Shown here in pieces: positions 1 to 6,866 of a DNA stretch of 51,351 bases (the stretch's first letter is position 1; each line of letters starts with the position of its first letter). The notes beneath the pieces are model-generated. The model saw only the letters and a list, made by a program, of their open reading frames with translations. It was not told the DNA's origin and searched no databases. This stretch comes from Pseudomonadales bacterium (GTDB lineage Bacteria > Pseudomonadota > Gammaproteobacteria > Pseudomonadales > DC-out160). The stretch covers positions 1 through 51,351 of the forward strand of contig JAESQG010000001.1 in assembly GCA_016765265.1 (NCBI GenBank), read 5' to 3'. The position numbers and the translations under genes were made by a program.

Positions 1-96
1 GGGACCAGGACCGGGTACGGGTACGGGGACGGGACCAGGACCGGGTACGGGTACGGGGACGGGGACGGGTACGGGGACGGGTACGGGTACGGGGAC
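1..96 (+). repeat. GGGKAC-type hexamer repeat, left end
   Basis: About 16 tandem hexamers, mostly GGGTAC and GGGGAC with GGGACC/AGGACC variants. A 30-base block at 1-30 is repeated exactly at 31-60. The same repeat class ends the window on the right, so the cut lies inside one array or between terminal copies. Confidence 0.9.
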
Positions 97-129
97 ACCC
101 TCCCTCCGGGACTTGTAATCACAGTATAA
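1..129 (+). CDS. Gly-Asp/Gly-Tyr repeat protein, C-terminal part (continues from right end of window)
   Basis: Frame 1 is open from base 1 to a TAA at 127-129 (42 codons). It is built of GGGTAC, GGGGAC and GGGACC/AGGACC hexamers encoding GY, GD and GT/RT dipeptides, and ends in a short non-repetitive tail (TLPPGLVITV). The open frame at 51259-51351 ends on a complete codon in the same phase, so joining the two ends gives one protein of about 73 aa. The repeat count at the join may be collapsed, so the true length is uncertain. Function is unknown; such Gly-rich repeats are usually disordered or surface exposed. Confidence 0.6.
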   Translation, partial: GTRTGYGYGDGTRTGYGYGDGDGYGDGYGYGDTLPPGLVITV

Positions 130-233
130 AAACCAGCCTCGACAACTTTAGCGAGATGATCGAGGCATTTACCCCGCCCAGGATGGACGGGAACGCCAGA
201 ACGGCGGAGCCGAAAGCATCGAAAGGATATCGA

Positions 234-410
234 ATGAAAGCAACTGTATACGCGCGTCTCTACTGGAAGCATTGGGCTATTGCCCTGTCCGCCGCCGCCC
301 TTGGGATCTTGTTCCTGTCCGCCCTTGGCGGATGCTCAGCGATCGAAGGCGCGGGGCGAGACCTCTCAGACATGGCGGGTGCCACCCGCGAAGCGATGAA
401 GCAAGAATAG
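234..410 (+). CDS. Small entericidin-like lipoprotein
   Basis: 58 aa starting at ATG 234, preceded by AAAGGA with good spacing; an upstream in-frame ATG at 156 has no ribosome site. A basic N-terminus, a hydrophobic stretch and a lipobox (LGGC) predict a lipid-anchored envelope protein. The short mature part (CSAIEGAGRDLSDMAG) resembles entericidin-type bacteriolytic lipoproteins. In a phage it might act at the envelope in lysis or superinfection exclusion; that is inference. The lipobox is clear, the family call is moderate. Confidence 0.65.
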   Translation: MKATVYARLYWKHWAIALSAAALGILFLSALGGCSAIEGAGRDLSDMAGATREAMKQE

Positions 411-480
411 AAACACGCCCCGCCAACGCTGAAATGTTTTGTCGGGGATTGCGGAATAACCCGCGAGGAAAGATAATCAA

Positions 481-1203
481 ATGAATGATAAAGATCGGAA
501 TACTGGGGACCGGAATACTGGGAGCCTGAATACTGGGGACTGGAATACTGGGGACCTGAATACTGGGGACCGGAATACTGGGAGCCTGAATACTGGGGAC
601 TGGAATACTGGGAGCCTGAATACTGGGAGCCTGAATACTGGGGACCGGAATACTGGGGACCGGAATACTGGGGACCGGAATACTGGGGACTGGAATACTG
701 GGGACCGGAATACTGGGGACCGGAATACTGGGGACTGGAATACTGGGAGCCTGAATACTGGGGACTGGAATACTGGGAGCCGGAATACTGGGAACTTTTG
801 CACAAACACACCTTCTCCAATAATGTTCGATAAGCCGTGCCTGAACCACACCCATAAAGATATTGCGGAAGATATATATAAATCAATGCCGTACATAAGT
901 CTGGTATCTTGGGTTCGTTTTTCAAGTATGACCGATGACCAAAAGCGCGAACAAGAAAACGCGGAACACCTTAACGGCTTCTTGCTCGCGTTCGACTCAA
1001 TCCAGGATGCCGGGCGGAACGCTTGGGAGCAACTCACCCAAAGTGAACGCGATCGGCACGAAAAACTCATTCGCGCCCTCCCTAACTTTGACGCAGCCAA
1101 GTTTCTGAAATGCACCGGGATTGATCTGGATTCAATCCCCACTGACCGCCCGAAGAACATTGTTGTAGACGGCGTGGAATACGCGCCAGTCACCAAAGAA
1201 TAG
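481..1203 (+). CDS. NTG pentapeptide-repeat protein
   Basis: 240 aa with a strong GAGGAAAG ribosome site. Residues 7-106 are 20 pentapeptides of the form NTG-x-x (DR, SL, DW, DL, SR, NF), which should form a regular solenoid. The remaining ~130 aa begin around the motif TPSPIMFDKPC and contain ALPNFDAAKF, a C-terminal pattern I recognise from NTG-repeat proteins common in phages and metagenomes. The function of that family is not established. There is no signal peptide. The repeat DNA is strikingly homogeneous (see repeat entry). Confidence 0.85.
   Translation: MNDKDRNTGDRNTGSLNTGDWNTGDLNTGDRNTGSLNTGDWNTGSLNTGSLNTGDRNTGDRNTGDRNTGDWNTGDRNTGDRNTGDWNTGSLNTGDWNTGSRNTGNFCTNTPSPIMFDKPCLNHTHKDIAEDIYKSMPYISLVSWVRFSSMTDDQKREQENAEHLNGFLLAFDSIQDAGRNAWEQLTQSERDRHEKLIRALPNFDAAKFLKCTGIDLDSIPTDRPKNIVVDGVEYAPVTKE
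499..798 (+). repeat. 20-unit, 15-bp coding tandem repeat
   Basis: Each unit is AATACTGGG followed by two codons drawn almost only from GAC or AGC and then CGG, TGG or CTG; the last unit differs. The first nine bases are invariant at the nucleotide level across the array, including synonymous positions, which points to recent expansion or ongoing homogenisation by slippage or recombination. Confidence 0.95.
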
Positions 1204-1215
1204 AATCCTCAGCCC

Positions 1216-1248
1216 TGCCCTCGGAGAAATCCGGGACGCGGGGTTTTT
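1216..1248 (+). terminator. Possible Rho-independent terminator
   Basis: CTCGGA (1220-1225) pairs with TCCGGG (1230-1235, one G:T pair) around a four-base GAAA loop, with extra flanking C:G pairs possible, followed by TTTTT at 1244-1248. It lies just after the NTG-repeat gene and before the HTH gene. Confidence 0.45.
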
Positions 1249-1285
1249 CAACACCAGCCGGGCAAATGCCCAAGAAGGGGGAACG

Positions 1286-1519
1286 ATGAAAACCGTGACC
1301 AAAGTACATATTGAGCCAGAAAACGCCCAGGATCAAGAGTTTGCCCAGCGTTGCAAGGTGATCGGATCACCAACCCTCTCCCGCCTAACCGGGATCAGCA
1401 CCGGCAAGCTCTCGGCGTGGTACATGGGCCTGAACTTCCTCACCCTCGAACAATACGAGCGACTTCTTCGGATGGTTATTGCAATGGAAAAAGTTGCCGA
1501 TCCATCGGATGATAGTTAG
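1286..1519 (+). CDS. Small helix-turn-helix-like protein
   Basis: 77 aa with a GAAGGGGGA ribosome site. The central part (SPTLSRLTGISTGKLSAWY) has the spacing of a helix-turn-helix, with a small-residue turn (TGIS) between two helices and a third amphipathic helix after it. It is about the size of Cro/Cox-type phage regulators and sits near one of the three palindromic elements (1947), so it is a candidate to bind them. The DNA-binding role is inferred from pattern only. Confidence 0.5.
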   Translation: MKTVTKVHIEPENAQDQEFAQRCKVIGSPTLSRLTGISTGKLSAWYMGLNFLTLEQYERLLRMVIAMEKVADPSDDS

Positions 1520-1604
1520 CCCTCGCAAACTTGGGGGCAACACTGCCACACCCCGCCGGCCCGTCCTAGATCGTAAAGTAGCCCGCGCGACCCAAAACAG
1601 AACA

Positions 1605-1650
1605 GGGCTCGCGGGAAGTGGGGGATCTGAAACCAACCAACCGCGAGCCC
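1605..1650. promoter_or_regulatory. 10-bp perfect inverted repeat in a gene gap
   Basis: GGGCTCGCGG at 1605-1614 is perfectly complementary to CCGCGAGCCC at 1641-1650 with a 26-nt loop, followed by ATAAAATG. It could be a transcript hairpin or a binding site in the 170-nt gap before the gene at 1693; there is no clear U-tract. Confidence 0.4.
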
Positions 1651-1692
1651 ATAAAATGTTCCGTCACAGCCCAGCCTTGAAAGGAGGATCAA

Positions 1693-1941
1693 ATGAGTGT
1701 ACCAAATCCAGATCAAGAAATCAACAAAGCAATAGGGGTTATCGAATCCAAGTTCGTATCCGATGCCCTGAACCACGAATCCACGCCGCAGGAAACCCGA
1801 TGGTGCGAGATCGAACGCGCCGCACAAAGGGTGGTCGAGAAGTTCGCAGAATGCGAGTTGTCCGGCGCCAAGGTGCCCGTTGGCGCATGGTTCCTGCTTC
1901 TCACGCTCAAAGAGTTGCTTGAGAACCCGCCGAAAGATTGA
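1693..1941 (+). CDS. Hypothetical small acidic protein
   Basis: 82 aa behind an excellent ribosome site (AAAGGAGG, 1680-1687). Predicted mostly helical, with alternating charged and hydrophobic residues; no signal, membrane segment or recognisable motif. It is likely an early phage protein by position. Confidence 0.75.
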   Translation: MSVPNPDQEINKAIGVIESKFVSDALNHESTPQETRWCEIERAAQRVVEKFAECELSGAKVPVGAWFLLLTLKELLENPPKD

Positions 1942-1946
1942 GTTCG

Positions 1947-1975
1947 TGTAAAAACTTTACAGCGTAAACCGCGAT
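1947..1975. promoter_or_regulatory. Composite palindromic element, copy A
   Basis: TGTAAA-AAC-TTTACA (1947-1961) is a 6-bp-arm inverted repeat, followed after a fixed gap by TAAACCGCGAT (1965-1975). The same arrangement recurs at 26483 and 49196. A TATAAT lies at 1993-1998, so the element sits at about the -40 to -60 region of a possible promoter for the oxygenase-like gene. Confidence 0.65.
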
Positions 1976-1988
1976 AACACGCCAAAAC

Positions 1989-1998
1989 TGGCTATAAT
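1989..1998 (+). promoter_or_regulatory. Possible -10 box (TATAAT)
   Basis: A perfect TATAAT at 1993-1998 lies 54 nt upstream of the start at 2052. There is no good -35 hexamer at 17 nt, so activation from the upstream palindromic element is possible. Confidence 0.35.
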
Positions 1999-2051
1999 CA
2001 CACAAAACAGACTCTTTGGACGGTACAAGGGGTGAACCGAAAGGAAACAGA

Positions 2052-2669
2052 ATGAACTTCCCATCAAGACTAATAGACACACAGCTTGTCGTGACCGCTT
2101 CGGAAGACGAGATCCGCGACGAACCAATGATTTTTTGGGGATCGTTTGACTGGGCATATAAAAACGGCGGGCCACTGACCCGCCAAGCCATAGTTCATAT
2201 GTGCAAGATTTGGCCCGACTGTGACGGTGTTATCGACACGCGATCACATATGCTCATGCCGGGAATGTACCCGTGTATACCCGGATGGCACCTTGACGGC
2301 AGACCGCGATATCCAGAAACCGGCCAGCCAATTTTCAGTGAGGACAAGGCTGGAAGCGCGATGCTGTGTGTTATTGGCCCTAGTGCGCTGACCGAGTTTG
2401 TCGTCGAAGACATTGAGATATCCAAATGGTCGGCGACCCACACCTATAAGTCATGTAGCGAACAAATAGCCGAAATGCGCCCGTCTACCCAAACCGTCAA
2501 ATCTGGGCACCTATATCAGTTTGATGGACACACATGGCATCGAGGAATGCCCTCGGAACATCGGTGTTGGCGTTGGTTTTTTCGCGCGTCTATCAACGAT
2601 GGTCGATCGCCGGTCAATGAACTTCGTACACAAGTCCAGGTCTATACCACGATTGATGGGGGGTGGTAA
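2052..2669 (+). CDS. 2OG-Fe(II) oxygenase-like protein
   Basis: 205 aa from ATG 2052 with an AAGGAAA ribosome site. An H-x-D pair (PGWHLDGRP), a distal His roughly 95 residues later (TWHRGMP) and a following Arg (RWFFRAS) give the order expected of the double-stranded beta-helix Fe(II)/2-oxoglutarate dioxygenases. Length fits the small single-domain members. The substrate cannot be deduced; phage members are thought to modify nucleic acids or proteins. It overlaps the ribosome site of the recombinase gene. It could also be a non-enzymatic cupin. Confidence 0.55.
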   Translation: MNFPSRLIDTQLVVTASEDEIRDEPMIFWGSFDWAYKNGGPLTRQAIVHMCKIWPDCDGVIDTRSHMLMPGMYPCIPGWHLDGRPRYPETGQPIFSEDKAGSAMLCVIGPSALTEFVVEDIEISKWSATHTYKSCSEQIAEMRPSTQTVKSGHLYQFDGHTWHRGMPSEHRCWRWFFRASINDGRSPVNELRTQVQVYTTIDGGW

Positions 2670-2671
2670 GA

Positions 2672-3376
2672 ATGAAACACACAACCAAATGCGTCCTGTA
2701 CGCCCGATATTCACCGAGGCCGACCGACAAACTCGCCAACCTTGCCACCGCAGACCAGCAACTTGATGCGTGCCGCAAGTACGCCAAAGAGAAGGGCTAT
2801 GAAATCCTTGGCGAGTTCCTTGATGAACAGGTATCCCGAGATGCCGAGATCAAGCCACAACTCGATATGGCCATCGGCTCCATTCGGCGCGGCCAGGTTC
2901 TTGTGATTGCCAAGCCAGACCGTATCGGAGGCGGGTTCCCGGCTGCAAGCCTGTACAACTACTGCGATACCCGGAAGATCAGGATTGAAGCGGTTGAGGG
3001 GGGGCTCAATGGAGACTCACCCGAGGCCAAAATGATCCGAGACATCACCGCGATCGTCACCCAATACGAGCAACGGATCATCAAGAAGCGGACCAGCACG
3101 AACATGCGATATCGCCAGAGCAAGGGCCAGAAAATGAGCAACCTTGCGCCCACCGGGTTCAAGGCACACCCCGCCGACCCGAGCAAGTGGGTGGTTGACC
3201 GCAAAGAATCCGCAATCGTCCAAGAAATCTGCGCAATGTACGATCAAGGGCTCAGGGCACCGACAATCACGAAAATGCTCAACGAACGGGGCTCAAGGCT
3301 CCGTGACAACCCGTGGAACCGATGCACCGTGCGAAGGATCTTGATACGAAACGAGAAGATGACCGCCGTGGCGTAA
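2672..3376 (+). CDS. Small serine recombinase (resolvase/invertase family)
   Basis: 234 aa from ATG 2672; a GTG three codons earlier is also in frame. The N-terminal catalytic domain has YARYS with the nucleophile Ser, an E-F-L-D-E-Q strand and VIAKPDRI. The middle has the long-helix QYEQRIIKKRT, and the C-terminal ~80 aa resemble the recombinase DNA-binding domain (HPADPSKW, IVQEICAMYDQG, LNERG, TVRRIL). The canonical D-R-L-x-R is here DRIGG, losing the last catalytic Arg, and the usual R-P is K-P. Activity is therefore uncertain. Family role is site-specific recombination through a phosphoserine intermediate. No att core was identified. Confidence 0.8.
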   Translation: MKHTTKCVLYARYSPRPTDKLANLATADQQLDACRKYAKEKGYEILGEFLDEQVSRDAEIKPQLDMAIGSIRRGQVLVIAKPDRIGGGFPAASLYNYCDTRKIRIEAVEGGLNGDSPEAKMIRDITAIVTQYEQRIIKKRTSTNMRYRQSKGQKMSNLAPTGFKAHPADPSKWVVDRKESAIVQEICAMYDQGLRAPTITKMLNERGSRLRDNPWNRCTVRRILIRNEKMTAVA

Positions 3377-3384
3377 GAATATCG

Positions 3385-3447
3385 TATAATCAAGTATCAC
3401 AACCGCCGGGCCTCTGTCTTTTGACACGCTATCTCACGGCGGTTTTT
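3385..3447 (+). ncRNA. Possible short transcript: TATAAT followed by a hairpin and U-tract
   Basis: TATAAT at 3385-3390 is followed by AACCGCC (3401-3407) pairing with GGCGGTT (3438-3444) and a TTTTT run at 3443-3447. It may be the terminator of the left operon, or a leader RNA of about 50 nt. The 30-nt loop is long for a terminator. Confidence 0.35.
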
Positions 3448-3464
3448 CTATGCGCCCACCCATA

Positions 3465-3494
3465 TTGACAAACAACGCCCATTCGGTGTACTAT
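3465..3494 (+). promoter_or_regulatory. Sigma70-like promoter of the structural operon
   Basis: A perfect TTGACA (3465-3470), an 18-nt spacer and TACTAT (3489-3494). It lies 39 nt before the start at 3533 and immediately after the candidate terminator, as expected for the start of the packaging/head transcription unit. Confidence 0.6.
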
Positions 3495-3532
3495 GTTGGT
3501 AGACACAAACTTGAAACACTCGGAGAATGCAC

Positions 3533-3943
3533 ATGGGCATACCAAATCATTACGCTTTTTCGTCGGCAGGCACCAACCTGTCCACTTTCTATAGGCTATC
3601 TAACCGTGGAATCCCCTCTGAAAAAGCGGGCGACCAGATCGGGCGACTGTTTGCCACCTCGTTCGCGGACGGCGCAGCGGGCACCGCAACTCTTGTGCTT
3701 GCCGACAAGCGTGGTACGATCCGATACCTGCAACTCGATGCAACCATCACCCCTACAGCCGATCGAAGCGATGCAGCAGGCACCGCAGGGGCATACCTCT
3801 GCACGGTCGATGTGAGCGCAACCGGCAAAGACAAGTTTGATCTCATGGGTGCCAACGCTGAACTCGACTGGTTTATCGGCGTGACCGACATGGGCGGGCT
3901 TACAAGCCTCGATCTGTACATCGACTACTCACCCGCGCTATGA
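3533..3943 (+). CDS. Hypothetical protein at the head of the packaging operon
   Basis: 136 aa from ATG 3533, chosen because GGAG at 3522-3525 gives 7-nt spacing; an ATG at 3527 is too close. Sequence is beta-rich with Thr/Ala/Gly content typical of virion proteins. Its stop overlaps the terL start (ATGA), so the two are translationally coupled. A small virion or packaging-associated protein is possible, but I do not recognise a family. Confidence 0.8.
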   Translation: MGIPNHYAFSSAGTNLSTFYRLSNRGIPSEKAGDQIGRLFATSFADGAAGTATLVLADKRGTIRYLQLDATITPTADRSDAAGTAGAYLCTVDVSATGKDKFDLMGANAELDWFIGVTDMGGLTSLDLYIDYSPAL

Positions 3944-6543
3944 CCCAAGGCCGCAAGTCCAAGCCGTTTATCGCCTACCCGCCCGATGGGGGGGATGAAT
4001 ATCGTGGTGCAAGCCTTAAGGATTTCTGTGATTCCCAAGGGCTTGTCTACGCTTCGTGCTCGGCGTGCTGTGCTGGACGACAAAAAAACCACAAAGGATG
4101 GAGATTCCAATGGCTCGAAAACAGTGGCCCAAAGGCTCTCCACAAGCCCAGTGGATCAACGCCAACCGTGCAGGCCCCGCCCGAAACGACCGACGCGCTC
4201 GGGTTTCTCGACGAGCCCTTGCCCACCGATTCAGCCTCAAGCGATACAAACGGAGATGGCACTGTTAGCACCAAGGACAGGATCCGAAAGGCATTCAAGA
4301 AACTCTCCGAGATGTGTATGTACTACTTGGATAACCCGGACGAGACACCCGCAAGGTGGAACCCCGATGTGGTTCTCCGTGTACTCAAGGGCGAGGCTGA
4401 GGCCAACGGCATTGACTGGTCGAATATCGCCGATGAACGCACACCACTCGAAAAAGCCGCTGACAGCTACGATGCCATGCTTCTCGATCCTAGCGCAATC
4501 TACGAGAATGTCGATATAACACTCGATGCCATGATCTTTGGGTGCGAGGAATCAACCCGGCGAGGAATGGAACAGTTCGAGCGGTACAACAAGATGAAGG
4601 CCAAGGATCTTGTGCGTGCTGGAACGGTGCCCGAAGGTGAAGATCCTGAGGAACCGCCCGGCCCAAAAACAATAGCGGAGGCGGGGAAACAGTGGATTAG
4701 CCGCCTCCGCGCAATCAAGGACATACGAGACTCAATCACAGATCCCCCGACCCCCGGACTCAGCCGAAAAGAACGCATCGTCTACGAAGCAACCCGCCTC
4801 TTGCGGTTCATGCTCTATGTTTCCCGATCCGACATTGGAGATAAACAGTTTCGGCTACGGGGCGACATATACATTATCGGTGACCCGCATGTAGAGATGT
4901 CAATGTCACTTTGGCTTTCAAGGGAGGGGTACGCCAGAAGCGAGTACGGGCTCGTCGGACCTGGCGATCTCATCGGCCCCGACGGTGCCAAGTTCGAGTT
5001 CGAGGGTATCAAATACGAAGGCGTGATGCTTTTGTACCCGCCCCGTATAGGCAAATCAAATGTTATTGCAATGGATATGGCACTACTTATCAATGACTAT
5101 CCAAGATTCCAAATGGGGTATGTTCATCGTGCAGAAAAAGAAACCTCAAAAACAATCAGCAAAACGGCAGCGTTGTTTGACATAAAATCATCCGCAGGAA
5201 AAAGAAATCACAGTCTTTACCCGTACAGGCTTGACAAGAATGACAATAATACGACCACGATTCGCGTCTGGAATAAGGAAAAAACGGCAAATCCCAATGT
5301 TATTGGCGTGGGCGTGACATCTCGGGGACAGGGCAACAATCTCAATCAAATGTATGTTGACGATGTGACTCACAGGGAAGATCAAACGCAGGCCGCAACG
5401 CGAGAAAATATCAAAAAACTCATATCGTCTACATGGCTTACCCGATTCCAAGGAAGCGAAGGTTTCACTGTATTTTCAGGATACCCGTGGCACCATGAGG
5501 ATGTTCTCTGGTCTTATCTGAAAAAAGCAAGAATCGCCAAGAAAACACTAGGGAGAGAAGGCGTACCACTATGGGTATCAATGAGTCCTGTCGGCGGACC
5601 ATCAACAAATCCAAAGTTCAAGTCAATCTGGCCGGAGGTGTACGACGCGAAATGGAATAGAAGAAAATACAAACTTTTATCAGACGATTCAGCGTGGAAC
5701 GCCAACTACATGCTCGACCCGATCAGCGACGAGAACCGCATCGTCCGTCAGGTCCGGCTATACGATATCGAGCATGAATCCGCCCGCAAGTTCATTGAGA
5801 ACGGCGTTGAGCGGTATGTCTCATGCGATCCAACGGCCAAGGGCGACGGAACCGGCGACAAAGTAGGCTGGGTACAGGCCATGCTCGGGCAGGAACGCAT
5901 CGAACGGCAAGAGGACGGTCTACGGCGAATCAAATACGAGGACCAGATCCGAATCACGATCCAAGAAGAGTTCCCTGCTACCCAAATGGATCTCTCCAAC
6001 CGAATCGCCCAACTTGCCAGGGGAGAAGCGATTGACGAGGTATTCATGGAGGTTGTCACCGGCCTCGGATCGGCAACCATCGAGATGCTGGAAGAAATGC
6101 ACGGAATCCATAGCGTGACCGAGTGTGGTGTTGGGCACAAGAACAAAGAGCAGCGATTGAGAGCGGTCGCACAGATGCTCGAAAACTCCAACCCCATGCT
6201 CCCCGCCGTGGTCCTGTTTCCCGCACGCCGGGTCAACGACGAGAACGGGAACCCGACCGATCAACTCGAACCGCTCGACGAGATCAAACCACTCATCAAC
6301 TATGTCATCAACTTCAAGGTGGCAAGCGGATACCACTCACTCGACGCGCTCACCCAAATGCTCAACAAGTGCCGGTCGCGGTTGGCTATCGCGGGCGGGC
6401 AGGTTTCTAGAGAAGCACGAATGGCCGAGGAAAATAAAGGACGCATGAAAAAGCATATTGAGCGTACAATGCGTAAGAACAGCGACGAAACATTGGGCAA
6501 CCGGCGTTCAATGGCATCGTATTACAACACCGCCGGGGTATAA
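3940..6543 (+). CDS. terL: Terminase large subunit with long N-terminal extension
   Basis: 867 aa. The ATPase domain has a Walker A-like P-P-R-I-G-K-S near residue 370, a Walker B-like MYVDD near 470 and a coupling motif SGYPWHHED near 510. The RNase H-like nuclease domain has YVSCDPTAKGDG near 628 as first acidic motif, DEVFMEVVTG, and SLDALTQML near the end. It packages DNA into the prohead and cuts concatemers. Typical large subunits are 450-650 aa; here about 330 extra residues precede the ATPase. Residues 25-60 (SLKDFCDSQG, then HKGWRFQW) resemble a NUMOD1-type helix-turn-helix. No separate small terminase gene is recognised. Base composition becomes AT-richer around 5040-5700. Confidence 0.95.
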   Translation: MTQGRKSKPFIAYPPDGGDEYRGASLKDFCDSQGLVYASCSACCAGRQKNHKGWRFQWLENSGPKALHKPSGSTPTVQAPPETTDALGFLDEPLPTDSASSDTNGDGTVSTKDRIRKAFKKLSEMCMYYLDNPDETPARWNPDVVLRVLKGEAEANGIDWSNIADERTPLEKAADSYDAMLLDPSAIYENVDITLDAMIFGCEESTRRGMEQFERYNKMKAKDLVRAGTVPEGEDPEEPPGPKTIAEAGKQWISRLRAIKDIRDSITDPPTPGLSRKERIVYEATRLLRFMLYVSRSDIGDKQFRLRGDIYIIGDPHVEMSMSLWLSREGYARSEYGLVGPGDLIGPDGAKFEFEGIKYEGVMLLYPPRIGKSNVIAMDMALLINDYPRFQMGYVHRAEKETSKTISKTAALFDIKSSAGKRNHSLYPYRLDKNDNNTTTIRVWNKEKTANPNVIGVGVTSRGQGNNLNQMYVDDVTHREDQTQAATRENIKKLISSTWLTRFQGSEGFTVFSGYPWHHEDVLWSYLKKARIAKKTLGREGVPLWVSMSPVGGPSTNPKFKSIWPEVYDAKWNRRKYKLLSDDSAWNANYMLDPISDENRIVRQVRLYDIEHESARKFIENGVERYVSCDPTAKGDGTGDKVGWVQAMLGQERIERQEDGLRRIKYEDQIRITIQEEFPATQMDLSNRIAQLARGEAIDEVFMEVVTGLGSATIEMLEEMHGIHSVTECGVGHKNKEQRLRAVAQMLENSNPMLPAVVLFPARRVNDENGNPTDQLEPLDEIKPLINYVINFKVASGYHSLDALTQMLNKCRSRLAIAGGQVSREARMAEENKGRMKKHIERTMRKNSDETLGNRRSMASYYNTAGV

Positions 6544-6554
6544 AAGGGGCGATT

Positions 6555-6863
6555 ATGAAAACAGAACAGATACAACACCTTGTCACACCAAACGCTAAGA
6601 GGGTAGCGATTGTCCGCGATACCGTGGAAGAAGTCACCAATGCGGGGATCTACCTTCCTGAGTCTGGGCGCGGACAACTCAACAGCGGGATGATTGTTTC
6701 TATGGGCGACGGATGCCCCGAGTTCCTTGAGAACGGCTGCCGAGTGACCTTCTCAGGGTTTGGCGGGTCAGAAATCACTATCGGAGATCGGAAAATCCTG
6801 CTTCTCCATGTTGACGACATTCACTGTCGAGTTGATACCGACGCAGAAATCGGGGGGGTATAA
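6555..6863 (+). CDS. GroES-like cochaperonin (Cpn10)
   Basis: 102 aa. The N-terminal strand (AKRVAIVRDTVEEV), a mobile-loop-like segment (TNAGIYLPESGRG), the GMIVSMGDG turn, a 'VTFSGFGGSEI' strand and the closing LLLHVDDI match the order of GroES: 'RVIVKR', 'GGIVLP..', 'G.VLAVG.G', 'V.F..YGG..' and 'L...DILA'. Length equals bacterial GroES. By analogy with T4 gp31 it would replace or complement host GroES on GroEL to fold the capsid protein, consistent with its place between terminase and portal. The IVL loop tripeptide is IYL here. Confidence 0.8.
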   Translation: MKTEQIQHLVTPNAKRVAIVRDTVEEVTNAGIYLPESGRGQLNSGMIVSMGDGCPEFLENGCRVTFSGFGGSEITIGDRKILLLHVDDIHCRVDTDAEIGGV

Positions 6864-6866
6864 ACC

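Noticed and set aside
499..798. CRISPR-like array
   Set aside because: Units are contiguous 15-mers with no spacers, and they are coding in frame; no cas genes are present.
260..1196. Long minus-strand frames across the NTG repeats (PQYSG, PVPSI and PVFRS repeats)
   Set aside because: They are shadows forced by the 15-bp repeat, whose unit length is a multiple of 3. They have no ribosome site and the plus frame has a non-repetitive conserved C-terminal domain.
2672..3540. att site or integration core beside the recombinase
   Set aside because: No pair of direct repeats or recognisable core could be found by eye; a host genome would be needed.
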